This document shows positions 1 through 6,959 of a stretch of DNA of 64,000 nucleotides, in pieces. The notes under the pieces are model-generated. The model ran no database searches, was not told the origin of the DNA, and saw only the letters and a list, made by a program, of their open reading frames with translations. Position 1 is the first letter of the stretch, and every line of letters starts with the position of its first letter. Both the position numbers and the translations under genes were made by a program. The DNA lies in NCBI RefSeq assembly GCF_001647275.1, contig NZ_LRMM01000019.1, forward strand, positions 19,505-83,504. Reading direction: 5' to 3'. The stretch is from Rufibacter ruber (GTDB lineage: Bacteria; Bacteroidota; Bacteroidia; Cytophagales; Hymenobacteraceae).

Positions 1-623
1 AGCGCCGGGGTCAAGTCCTCAAACTTGGCGAAGCCGCGGGTAACCAGGTAGAGTTTATCCCCATTCTGCGCCACCATTGACGGGTAGCCTTGAATGCCCC
101 ACGCCTGCACCTGCGCAAACTCCTGCTGCGCCTTGAGGCGGTACTGGTCATCAGAGAATTTGGCTTTGAATTCGTCTGCTGTCAGGCCGGCCTCCTGGGC
201 CAGGGGTATGTAGGTTTCTACTTCGTTCAAGTCTTTGCCTTCTTTGAAATGCAGGTCCTGCACGGCTTTGGCGTACTTCACCTGCTGGTCTGGCTGCTGT
301 TCTTTCAAGATGGCCAGGGCAATGGCGGGCGGTTCAGAGTTGGCCACGTAGGTGCCTTTGTCCAGCACGTCTTTCAGGTAGGCATCGCCCATGGTTACGC
401 CAGAGATTTCATTGAGCCGCGGCATGGCCTGCTTAATAAAACTGGCCATGTTGCCGATGGGCCCCACGCGGTCGCCCAGGATCATGCCGCCGCTCAGCAC
501 CTCAAAATTAAATCTATCGGCGTACGCCGAATGCAGTTTCTCTATTTGCGGCCCCATGGCAAAGCACCAGCCGCAGAGGGCGTCAGAGATATAGAAAATG
601 GTAGGTTTATTTTGTAAAGTCAT
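1..623 (-). CDS. DsbA family protein (FrnE-like thiol oxidoreductase), 3' end beyond window
   Basis: The reverse strand is open from an ATG at 623 to the window edge (207 codons), so the C-terminus is missing. The N-terminus holds a thioredoxin-fold redox motif, C17-G-W-C20, in the context SDALCGWCFAMGP. This is typical of the FrnE/2-hydroxychromene-2-carboxylate isomerase-like branch of DsbA proteins. A later segment, GIQGYPSMV, matches the cis-Pro loop region of thioredoxin folds. There is no signal peptide, so a cytoplasmic thiol-disulfide role is likely (inference). The gene stands alone; upstream lie an AGTTCTGAGTCTTGAGT-type repeat and a copy of the intergenic palindrome. The large forward-strand ORF over this gene is its shadow. 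Confidence 0.85.
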   Translation of the reverse strand, partial: MTLQNKPTIFYISDALCGWCFAMGPQIEKLHSAYADRFNFEVLSGGMILGDRVGPIGNMASFIKQAMPRLNEISGVTMGDAYLKDVLDKGTYVANSEPPAIALAILKEQQPDQQVKYAKAVQDLHFKEGKDLNEVETYIPLAQEAGLTADEFKAKFSDDQYRLKAQQEFAQVQAWGIQGYPSMVAQNGDKLYLVTRGFAKFEDLTPA

Positions 624-670
624 AAGTTCTGAGTCTTGAGTCAAGAGTTGAACGAAAGATAGGGAGAAGC

Positions 671-708
671 GTTTTCGGGCTGTTTTTAGGAAAACAGGCC
701 AGAAACAG
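671..708. repeat. Intergenic palindrome, copy 1
   Basis: GTTTTCGGGCTGTTTTT pairs imperfectly with AAAACAGGCCAGAAAC. It lies about 50 bp upstream of the DsbA-family gene start, so it is not that gene's terminator. Confidence 0.8.
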
Positions 709-1257
709 ATGGCAAAGGTAAGGTGCTTAGGTTTACTGTTTTGCCTGCTGTTGGTTTCTGGCAGTAAACCCATGGTCAAATCACGGCCCCACGGTAGGTA
801 GTACGTGACTCGCCCTCCTACGCATTGAAGATACTCCCCTCTTGGGAGGGGTAGGGGTGGGTTTAATGCATTCCTGATTCTGTTTTACCACGTCATCATG
901 AGCATTTTTGAGGCGGGAGCCGAAAAGGGCTAGCGTAGCTACCGAAGGATCTAACGAAGACATGATTCCTTACTCCCACCACCGCTCCAGCCAAGCCTCT
1001 CCCTTTTTCTCTCCCTGTTGTTGTTTGTCACGTTGATCCTTGATGCTCAACCTAACCAAAAGAATCAAGAAGCCCCTGACTCGCTGCCGCTCAGACAGGA
1101 GGGGCTTCGTTAAAAGGTACCACCACGCTGCCGTCCTCTGTTCCATAGCTTCTGTTGCCACTGCTGTTTTGAACCGTCCGTCCGTGCTCCTGCTAAGCTC
1201 CTCGGCGCCTTCGGCTTCTGCGTCGCCCGCTCCCGCAGGCACTGGTAAGAAAGTGTG

Positions 1258-1296
1258 CGTTTTTAGCCTGTTTTCAGGAAAACAGGCCGAAAACGC
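1258..1296. repeat. Intergenic palindrome, copy 2
   Basis: CGTTTTTAGCCTGTTTT pairs with AAAACAGGCCGAAAACG. It sits about 20 bp beyond the stop codon of the LtaS-like gene, where it could act as a terminator. Confidence 0.8.
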
Positions 1297-1317
1297 AAAA
1301 CAATTAACAATCAGCAA

Positions 1318-3303
1318 TTAATTAGGCTTAAGCCGATTCTCCAACATGCGGTTGTTGTACTGCTGAATGAAGGCTTTGAGCTGGTTCTCCATGAAAGTAC
1401 GCACCTGGGGGAGTTGGTCTTTGAGGTTGTGCTTGAGGAGTTTGTCTTCCTGGTAATTGAAAAGGCCAAGGGTTTTGGTGCCGTCAAACTGTAGGAAATA
1501 AGGGCCGTCCATCCATTGGTAGCCGCCCTGGTAACTGATGGCGAAGTTGCCGGCCTGGGGCTGGAGCATGTTCTTCCCGAAGGAGAAGTACGGCTGGTCA
1601 TAGCCCAGGTAGCCCAGCACGGTAGGCAGAATATCCAGCTGCTGCACCACGCGGTCCTGCTCTACGCCCCTGAAGGTTGAATCGCCGGGGGCGAAGAACA
1701 GGAGCGGCACGGCAAAGTTCCCCCAGGCAGTCTGGTATTCCGGGTAGTAGGTGTAGGTGGCCGAGTGGTCAGCGGTGATGACAAAAAGCGTGTTATTATA
1801 CCACGGTTCTTTGCTGGCTTTCTCAAAAAACTTGCGCAAGGCATGGTCGGTGTAGCCCAGGGTCTCAAAAATCTCAAACGGGCCTTTCTTGAACTTACCT
1901 TGGTAGCGGTCGGGCAGTTTGTACGGGTGGTGCGACGAGGTGGTGAATACCGCGCTCATGAACGGCTCCTTGAACGTACTGAGTTTGCCCGCCATGAACT
2001 GCAGGAATTCCTCGTCCCAGATGCCCCACATGCCGTCAAAATCGGCGTTGTTGCCGTATTCGGTCATGCCGTAGTACTGCTCCACGCCAATCAGGTTCAT
2101 GAACGCGTCAAAGCCCATAGAGCCGTTGGGTGCCCCGTGGAAGAACGAGGTGTGATACCCCTTCGCCCGAAGGGTGCGCGGCAGACTCGGTAAGTCATTG
2201 CTCACATACTGGGTCAAGACAAACGGCTCCTGAATGCTGGGGATGCTGGTGAGCACAGAGGGCAGCGCGTCAATAGACTTCCGGCCGTTGGCGAAGGAGT
2301 TCCAGTACACTTTGCTGTGCAGCATGAGCGAGTCTATAAACGGCGTGAACCCGGTGTAGGTGCCGTTCTCCAGGTGCTTGTTGTAACTGCCCACGGCCTC
2401 CTTGCCCAGGCTTTCCCAGATAATGATGACCACGTTCTTAGGTTTGAACTGCACGCTGTCTGCCGGCTGGTGCACCGGGTTGTACAGCTGCGCCAATTCC
2501 TGCTCAGAAAAGTACTCCATCTTCTGGTAGCTGGTCTTGTTCAGGGTCCTGATGACCGAAAACGGGGTGTTAAGCACAATGTACATTTCCTGGGGCCGCT
2601 CCACAAACTCGCCGGCGTTGCTCAGCGTGATGGGCCGGGTGCTGTGCCGGAAACCGCCGCGCATGCCGCCAATGCACAAACCCACCACAAGCACCGCCAG
2701 CACCAGGTTCCAGGGGTAATAAAACCAGGGGTTAAACCTGGCCGGTTTCTCCAGCCTAATACAGTTGTACAGCCACGCCATAAGTGCCACCAGCGCCAGC
2801 CAGAGAAGCGGGATGTACCAGAAGTCTACCAGAAAGCTAGCGGCAAACCCGCCCCAGTCCTCATTCCCGAACTCCTTGACCACGCTGCCGGTGGTGCGGC
2901 GCAGGGTAAAGCGGTAGTAGATGAAGTCAACGCAGTTGAAGGCCAGGCCCACGCTGTTGCACACCAGAAACACCCATTTTGCTACTTTCTGGTACACCGG
3001 GTGGTGCCTGAACCTAAAGGGCAGGAGCAGGAGCACAATGAACAGCAGGTTGGTATAAATCACCGCCGCCAAATCAAACCGCAGGCCGCCCCACATGAGG
3101 TAAAGCAGGTCTGGGAAAGACGTTTCAGTGAAGAAGCCTTGGTTGAACAGGAAAAACAGCACCCGGCAGATGCTGTACAGCAGCATGGCCACCCCCAGCG
3201 CCAGCAGCAGAAAGATATGTATGCTCTGCCGCAACTGCCACGGCCTAAAGAATTTCATCATGGGTTTCAAGACAAGTGCCGCAAAATTACGCATTTGTTT
3301 CAT
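1318..3303 (-). CDS. LTA synthase-like membrane sulfatase/phosphoglycerol transferase family protein
   Basis: A 661-residue protein of the alkaline phosphatase superfamily, LtaS type, which transfers or hydrolyses phosphoglycerol groups at the outer face of the inner membrane. About five hydrophobic helices fill the first 200 residues (for example IFLLLALGVAMLLYSICRVL). The periplasmic sulfatase domain follows, with the metal-site start VVIIIWESLGKEAVGSY, the nucleophile region NGRKSIDALPSVLTSIPSI and the metal-ligand motif TADHSATY. The frame is open to 3615, but the extra N-terminus would be translated from a palindrome copy at 3342-3380, so the ATG at 3303 is preferred; ATG at 3294 is also possible. 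Bacteroidota lack classical LTA, so the substrate is unknown and may be a glycolipid or glycan decoration. Confidence 0.87.
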   Translation of the reverse strand: MKQMRNFAALVLKPMMKFFRPWQLRQSIHIFLLLALGVAMLLYSICRVLFFLFNQGFFTETSFPDLLYLMWGGLRFDLAAVIYTNLLFIVLLLLPFRFRHHPVYQKVAKWVFLVCNSVGLAFNCVDFIYYRFTLRRTTGSVVKEFGNEDWGGFAASFLVDFWYIPLLWLALVALMAWLYNCIRLEKPARFNPWFYYPWNLVLAVLVVGLCIGGMRGGFRHSTRPITLSNAGEFVERPQEMYIVLNTPFSVIRTLNKTSYQKMEYFSEQELAQLYNPVHQPADSVQFKPKNVVIIIWESLGKEAVGSYNKHLENGTYTGFTPFIDSLMLHSKVYWNSFANGRKSIDALPSVLTSIPSIQEPFVLTQYVSNDLPSLPRTLRAKGYHTSFFHGAPNGSMGFDAFMNLIGVEQYYGMTEYGNNADFDGMWGIWDEEFLQFMAGKLSTFKEPFMSAVFTTSSHHPYKLPDRYQGKFKKGPFEIFETLGYTDHALRKFFEKASKEPWYNNTLFVITADHSATYTYYPEYQTAWGNFAVPLLFFAPGDSTFRGVEQDRVVQQLDILPTVLGYLGYDQPYFSFGKNMLQPQAGNFAISYQGGYQWMDGPYFLQFDGTKTLGLFNYQEDKLLKHNLKDQLPQVRTFMENQLKAFIQQYNNRMLENRLKPN

Positions 3304-3341
3304 GCGTGAAGGAGTGAATGGTTGAATGCGTGAGTGAAGTG

Positions 3342-3380
3342 CGTTTTTGGCCTGTTTTGGCAAAAATAGGCCGAAAACAG
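3342..3380. repeat. Intergenic palindrome, copy 3
   Basis: CGTTTTTGGCCTGTTTTGG pairs with CAAAAATAGGCCGAAAACAG. It lies about 40 bp upstream of the preferred LtaS-like start, which argues against the longer reading frame. Confidence 0.8.
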
Positions 3381-3429
3381 AGTGCCCAAAGAAGACGTTT
3401 TGGATGATGAAGGTACCCTCACTATCAAG

Positions 3430-3560
3430 TAGAAGCTCTTCCGGATTTGCAATCCGGGAGCAGGTATTCAGGGGATTTGCAATCCCCGGTACGTCGCCTC
3501 TGACCCGCAAAAGCGGCAGTTTGCAAATCCGGAGGTAGGGTAATCTGGGATTGTAAATTC
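3430..3560. repeat. AATCCGG-type dispersed repeat cluster, copy A
   Basis: Several short inverted units lie side by side: TCCGGATTTGCAATCCGGGA, GGGGATTTGCAATCCCC, TTTGCAAATCCGGA and GGGATTGTAAATTCC. Related units occur at 34020-34135 in another intergenic region. Confidence 0.65.
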
Positions 3561-3591
3561 CAAATAGCTGAGATAGGGTGGTGCTGCGTTC

Positions 3592-3632
3592 CTGTTTTCG
3601 GGCTGTTTTCCCCAAAACTGCCCGAAAACAGA
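3592..3632. repeat. Intergenic palindrome, copy 4
   Basis: CTGTTTTCGGGCTGTTTTCC pairs with AAAACTGCCCGAAAACAG. The G-for-C change in the left core is matched by GCCC on the right. Confidence 0.8.
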
Positions 3633-3678
3633 AAAACCTGGCGGTAAAGAAGAAAAGTAGGGGAAAGGAGAGGGCTTG

Positions 3679-3718
3679 CGTTTCTGGGCTCTTTTTGGGA
3701 AATTAGCCCCAGAACAGA
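3679..3718. repeat. Intergenic palindrome, copy 5 (degenerate)
   Basis: CGTTTCTGGGCTCTTTTTGG faces AAATTAGCCCCAGAACAG. The core pairing is kept and the flanks have drifted. Confidence 0.65.
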
Positions 3719-3774
3719 AAAGGGGGGGTACCTGCGGCAGAAATGCGGGAATCTCTGAAAAAGAATCTTCGCCC

Positions 3775-3800
3775 CGTAGGGGGAAACCGTTCTATCTTTG
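3775..3800 (+). promoter_or_regulatory. Probable promoter of tRNA-Gly
   Basis: TATCTTTG at 3793-3800 is a perfect match to the Bacteroidota -7 consensus TAnnTTTG and lies 20 bp before the mature tRNA. A weak -33 match (TTC) lies about 20 bp upstream. The call rests on consensus match and position only. Confidence 0.5.
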
Positions 3801-3819
3801 TCATCATCTTTGAGCAAAA

Positions 3820-3895
3820 GCGAGAGTAGCTCAGTTGGTAGAGCATCAGCTTCCCAAGCTGAGGGCCGCGGGTTCGAATCCCGTTTCTCGCTCCA
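3820..3895 (+). tRNA. tRNA-Gly (anticodon CCC)
   Basis: A 76-nt cloverleaf. The acceptor stem GCGAGAG pairs with TTCTCGC, the D arm contains AGCTCAGTTGGTAGAGC, the anticodon stem TCAGC/GCTGA encloses the loop TTCCCAA with anticodon CCC, and the T arm is GCGGG-TTCGAAT-CCCGT. The 3' CCA is encoded at 3893-3895. It decodes GGG glycine codons. The U33 and T-loop TTCGAAT are canonical. Confidence 0.95.
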
Positions 3896-3919
3896 TTCCC
3901 TAACCCTTATCTTGTTGGC

Positions 3920-4852
3920 ATGTGCCGTTTGCCCCTTCTTGTGAGCCGTTGGCTTGTTCCCGTATTTGCAGGTGTCTTGCTTTTGGCCGGGTGTACCGCG
4001 CCGCGTTCAGTGATCCATTCCGGGAAGGTGACGCCGCACGGGCAGTTTAAGATAGGCGCCAACTTTGGCGGGAACGTGGCCACCGAGCCCATTAGTCAGC
4101 TCAAGGATATTACCGAGGCCGTGGTGAAAGACCTGGCTAACCGGGACTCTGTCTACTACAATGAGCAGATCAAAGCGGCCACCAAGGGCGCCATTGCCTA
4201 TTCCCTGGACCCGGTGGGGCCTACTTTTGATTTTTACGTGCGGTACGGCGTGCTGCCGCGGGTTGATGTGGGCTATAAATATGCGTCTGGCGTACACGTG
4301 CTAGATGCCATGTACCAGTTCCTGGGGCCGGTGGGCACGCCGCAGAACCCCGGGCAGGGCCGCTGGTACGGCAGCGTGGGCCTGCAGTACGCGGGCCAGA
4401 GCAATGACCTGCTGGACAAGCTCTTTCTCTCAGACCTGTTCCCCATTCTGGAGTTCACCGCCCAGCGGAAGGATCTCCTGGTGCCGCTGGTATTCAGCCG
4501 CTCCTTCGGGACAGAGGAAGAGTACGGGAACATCTCCTTCGGCCTAGCCTACAACCACACCTTTATTGAATACGGACTGCAACCCGGTAGGCTTTACGAG
4601 AAGGTGGGCGGCGGCAAAGCCGTGCAGCTGGAAGGGCTGACCCGGAAAAACAGCTTCGGGTCTTACGGGTTGTTTGTGAACGCCAAGATTGGCGCGCGCC
4701 GCGTGTACCTGTTGCCCGCGCTGGCTGTGTACTACCAGAACTACGGCACGTATGAACTGCTGGAAGGCGAGACGCACAGTTTCTCAGGCGTAACCCTGGT
4801 GCCGTCTTTGGGGCTGCAGATTGGCCTGGGCAAAGGCAAGGTTGGTAAGTAA
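3920..4852 (+). CDS. Uncharacterised surface lipoprotein, beta-barrel-like
   Basis: A 310-residue protein with a lipoprotein signal peptide ending in the lipobox LLAGC, giving Cys25 as the probable lipidated residue. The rest alternates glycine- and aromatic-rich strands (for example VDVGYKYASGVHVLDAMYQF, IGLGKGKVG at the C-terminus) of the kind seen in outer-membrane beta-barrels. The family is not recognised. It starts 25 bp after tRNA-Gly and is followed by a palindrome copy between it and the convergent sigma factor gene. No functional clue comes from the neighbours. Confidence 0.75.
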   Translation: MCRLPLLVSRWLVPVFAGVLLLAGCTAPRSVIHSGKVTPHGQFKIGANFGGNVATEPISQLKDITEAVVKDLANRDSVYYNEQIKAATKGAIAYSLDPVGPTFDFYVRYGVLPRVDVGYKYASGVHVLDAMYQFLGPVGTPQNPGQGRWYGSVGLQYAGQSNDLLDKLFLSDLFPILEFTAQRKDLLVPLVFSRSFGTEEEYGNISFGLAYNHTFIEYGLQPGRLYEKVGGGKAVQLEGLTRKNSFGSYGLFVNAKIGARRVYLLPALAVYYQNYGTYELLEGETHSFSGVTLVPSLGLQIGLGKGKVGK

Positions 4853-4862
4853 TAAGTGTTTT

Positions 4863-4902
4863 GCGTTTCCGGGCTGTTTTTCTGAAAACAGCCCGGAAAC
4901 AG
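4863..4902. repeat. Intergenic palindrome, copy 6
   Basis: GCGTTTCCGGGCTGTTTTT pairs with AAAACAGCCCGGAAAC with almost no mismatch. Located between convergent genes, where it could terminate both. Confidence 0.85.
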
Positions 4903-4964
4903 AATATAGGTATTCTGCCAGAAGAAAAAATTGGTAGGTTCAAAAGGAAGATACTCACCACGTG

Positions 4965-5561
4965 TTACCTAAGTAGGTAGGCGTAGGCCAGCAGGAACAG
5001 GTACACAATATCATAATTCTTGAACTTCTCACGCAGCATCTTCAGGGCTTTGTTGAGATGGTTTTCTATGTTGCTGTTGCTGGTATTCAGGGCTGCGGCA
5101 ATCTCAGTGTTACTCAATCCCTCTGTGCGGCTCATGGTAAACACTTGCCTGCGCACGGGGGGCATAGAGGCGCAGGCTTCTTCAAACAACTGCATTAGTT
5201 CTTGATGCTCCAGCGCAGTCTGGGTAGTGTTCTCTGCTACCGCCCCGTAGGTGGCAAGGTACTGGCTGAAGGCCGTTTCATACACACGGTGGCGGATCTT
5301 GTTGTAGACCAGGTTCTTGGCAACTTTGAAGAGGTATCCATCTAAGTTCTGGAAGGGGTCAAGGGCGGCCCTGCGATCCCAAATTTTCACAAACACATCC
5401 TGCACAATCTCCTCTGCTTCTTCGCGGCTTTGCACCAGTTTGTACGCAAAGGTGTAAAGCTTGGGAGCCAAAGCACGGTACACGCGCTCAAAGGCAGCCA
5501 CATCACCAGTGGTGATAGCCTCAATATCTGCCTTGTGTCTGTCTTTGGTTTCTACCTGCAT
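4965..5561 (-). CDS. ECF RNA polymerase sigma-70 factor (FecI-like, Bacteroidota type)
   Basis: A 198-residue ECF sigma factor. Region 2 (about residues 25-90) contains YKLVQSREEAEEIVQDVFVK, the core-binding and -10 recognition helix, followed by NLDGYLFKVAKNLVYN. Region 4 (about 125-185) carries a helix-turn-helix, LSNTEIAAALNTSNSNIENH, ending KALKMLREK. The last residues are hydrophobic (IVYLFLLAYAYLL), a tail common in this subgroup. It is divergent from fecR at 5787 and by family logic is held by that anti-sigma until the SusC receptor signals, then drives the downstream utilization locus. Confidence 0.93.
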   Translation of the reverse strand: MQVETKDRHKADIEAITTGDVAAFERVYRALAPKLYTFAYKLVQSREEAEEIVQDVFVKIWDRRAALDPFQNLDGYLFKVAKNLVYNKIRHRVYETAFSQYLATYGAVAENTTQTALEHQELMQLFEEACASMPPVRRQVFTMSRTEGLSNTEIAAALNTSNSNIENHLNKALKMLREKFKNYDIVYLFLLAYAYLLR

Positions 5562-5664
5562 GGTTGCCTGTCATAGTGTAGGTGCAACGCTTCCTGTACA
5601 TCCTGAGCCCCAGCCTTTTGGAAGTGACTATTTGCTGTTTAAGAAAAACATAAAATAGTACCGA

Positions 5665-5694
5665 TAAATATAGATGGTTTTATAGAAAAAACAA
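5665..5694 (-). promoter_or_regulatory. Probable promoter of the ECF sigma gene
   Basis: On the reverse strand TTG is followed after 19 bp by TATATTTA, close to the Bacteroidota consensus TTG-N17-23-TAnnTTTG. It lies about 105 bp upstream of the sigma factor ATG in an AT-rich region shared with the divergent fecR. Confidence 0.4.
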
Positions 5695-5786
5695 AAAGTA
5701 AAGATTTTGTTAAAAATAGTTAAAGTTTGAGGTGGTGCAACAGGGGTTTCATGTGTAATGATTGAAAGCACCAATACCAGTACCCC

Positions 5787-6833
5787 ATGAACCAGCACCT
5801 TCTTGATAAGTTCTACCAAGGCGAATGCACCCCAGAGGAGGTGAAAGAGGTGTTAGCGTGGTTTAAATCTCAGGAGCCGTCACAAGAGCAAGAGCAGCAT
5901 CTGGCCCAGGAGTGGGAAAAGGCAGAACAGAATAAAGTGGAAGTGGACAGTTTACTTGATGTTGACAAAACATGGCGTTCTGTAGAAGCATCTATTCTCA
6001 GCGAAACAGAAAGTGTAGGAGACGAAGCACGGGTGTTGCCGCTTAGGGGAACGCCTTGGGTTAAGTGGATGAAGGTGGCTGCCTCTGTCTTGCTTCCCTT
6101 GGGCTTGTTGGGGCTGGTGGCCTTATGGTATTTCAACACCACTCCTGCTGGTAAGCTCATGACTATGCAGACAGCCCCTGGAGAGCGTAAGACGGTGCAG
6201 TTGGAAGATGGTTCTACTATCATACTACAGTCAGGGAGCCAGGTGACGTATAGACAGCCTTTTGCAGCTGACCGCAGAGATATCACTTTAGAGGGGGAGG
6301 CCTTTTTTCAAGTGGCCAAAGACAAGCGGCGGCCCTTTGTGGTGAAGTCTGGTGCCATCTACACCCAGGCACTGGGTACTTCATTCAACATCAAATACCT
6401 TCCAAATGACACAGCCACTTCAGTGGCATTGGCTACGGGGCTGGTGAAGATCAGCCAAGACCAGAACCACTCAAGGGTGCAACTAGCTCATCTGGTGCCT
6501 GGAGAGCAGTTACAGTTTAACCGTGACAACCAGCAACACCGAGTTTCTACTTTTGAGCACCGCGAGGTATTAAGCTGGAAAGACGGTGTGCTATACTTCA
6601 AAAAGGCCAGCCTAGGCGAAGTGGTACAGAAGATAGAGCAATGGTACGGTGTAGAGGTGGCGGTAACTGGCCTAAAGCCAGAGAAGATGAAAGAATGGAG
6701 TTATACGGGCGAATACACAGACCAAAGCCTGCCCCAAGTGCTGGAGGGAATAGGCTTTGTCAAACAGTTTTCTTTTAAAATACAGGACAACCATGTCCGG
6801 CTAAACTTCACAGCTCCTATGCCTATGAAATAG
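5787..6833 (+). CDS. FecR-type anti-sigma factor
   Basis: A 348-residue single-pass inner-membrane protein. The cytoplasmic N-terminus (about 1-88) would bind the sigma factor. One transmembrane helix follows at about 93-111 (VAASVLLPLGLLGLVALWYF). The periplasmic FecR domain (about 120-230) contains GERKTVQLEDGSTIILQSGS and LEGEAFFQVAKDKRRPFVVK, and a C-terminal DUF4974-like segment ends near LNFT. In this family the periplasmic part receives a signal from the STN domain of a SusC-type receptor, encoded 126 bp downstream. A 27-bp inverted repeat separates the two genes. Confidence 0.92.
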   Translation: MNQHLLDKFYQGECTPEEVKEVLAWFKSQEPSQEQEQHLAQEWEKAEQNKVEVDSLLDVDKTWRSVEASILSETESVGDEARVLPLRGTPWVKWMKVAASVLLPLGLLGLVALWYFNTTPAGKLMTMQTAPGERKTVQLEDGSTIILQSGSQVTYRQPFAADRRDITLEGEAFFQVAKDKRRPFVVKSGAIYTQALGTSFNIKYLPNDTATSVALATGLVKISQDQNHSRVQLAHLVPGEQLQFNRDNQQHRVSTFEHREVLSWKDGVLYFKKASLGEVVQKIEQWYGVEVAVTGLKPEKMKEWSYTGEYTDQSLPQVLEGIGFVKQFSFKIQDNHVRLNFTAPMPMK

Positions 6834-6849
6834 AAGGAAAGATTTTTAA

Positions 6850-6876
6850 CAGGTAGACCACCGGGTGGCCTACCTG
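6850..6876. repeat. Inverted repeat between fecR and susC
   Basis: CAGGTAGACCACC and GGTGGCCTACCTG are almost exact inverted copies. No T-run follows, so it is not a clean intrinsic terminator. It could be an attenuating or mRNA-processing hairpin, or an operator. Confidence 0.5.
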
Positions 6877-6959
6877 TCATTACCTCTACAGTTTGATGTT
6901 GGCGCATCTGGCTGTGGGAAAGAGGCAGTTAATCAGTTACTAAAAAACACTCCCAATAT

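Larger units (their letters stand above)
624..1317. other. Intergenic region rich in dispersed repeats
   Basis: About 690 bases without a convincing gene. It holds two copies of the GGCCTG palindrome (671-708, 1258-1296), a TTCTGAGTCTTGAG repeat just upstream of the DsbA gene (626-650), a CTCCCCTCTTGGGAGGGG hairpin with a GTAGGGGTGGG tail (about 834-862), and a CATCATGAGC...GAAGGATCT segment (about 893-953) of a type common between genes in this phylum. The ORFs of 60-115 codons here read through these repeats and look like chance. Confidence 0.6.
3304..3819. other. Intergenic repeat cluster between LtaS-like gene and tRNA-Gly
   Basis: About 515 bases with three palindrome copies and a separate family built on GGATTTGCAATCC and GCAAATCCGGA units (about 3430-3560), related to the units at 34020-34135. 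No convincing gene was found. A promoter-like sequence for the tRNA lies at the right end. Confidence 0.6.

Noticed and set aside
970..1321. Two overlapping ORFs of 93-115 codons on opposite strands
   Set aside because: Both read through a palindrome copy and neighbouring repeats, with no recognisable motif or export signal.
2317..3309. 330-codon ORF on the plus strand
   Set aside because: Complete shadow of the LtaS-like gene; histidine- and glutamine-rich composition typical of antisense frames.
3304..3615. N-terminal extension of the LtaS-like protein by about 104 residues
   Set aside because: The extra sequence is translated from intergenic repeats (palindrome copy 3, AATCCGG units) and has no family match; ATG 3303 leads straight into the membrane helices.
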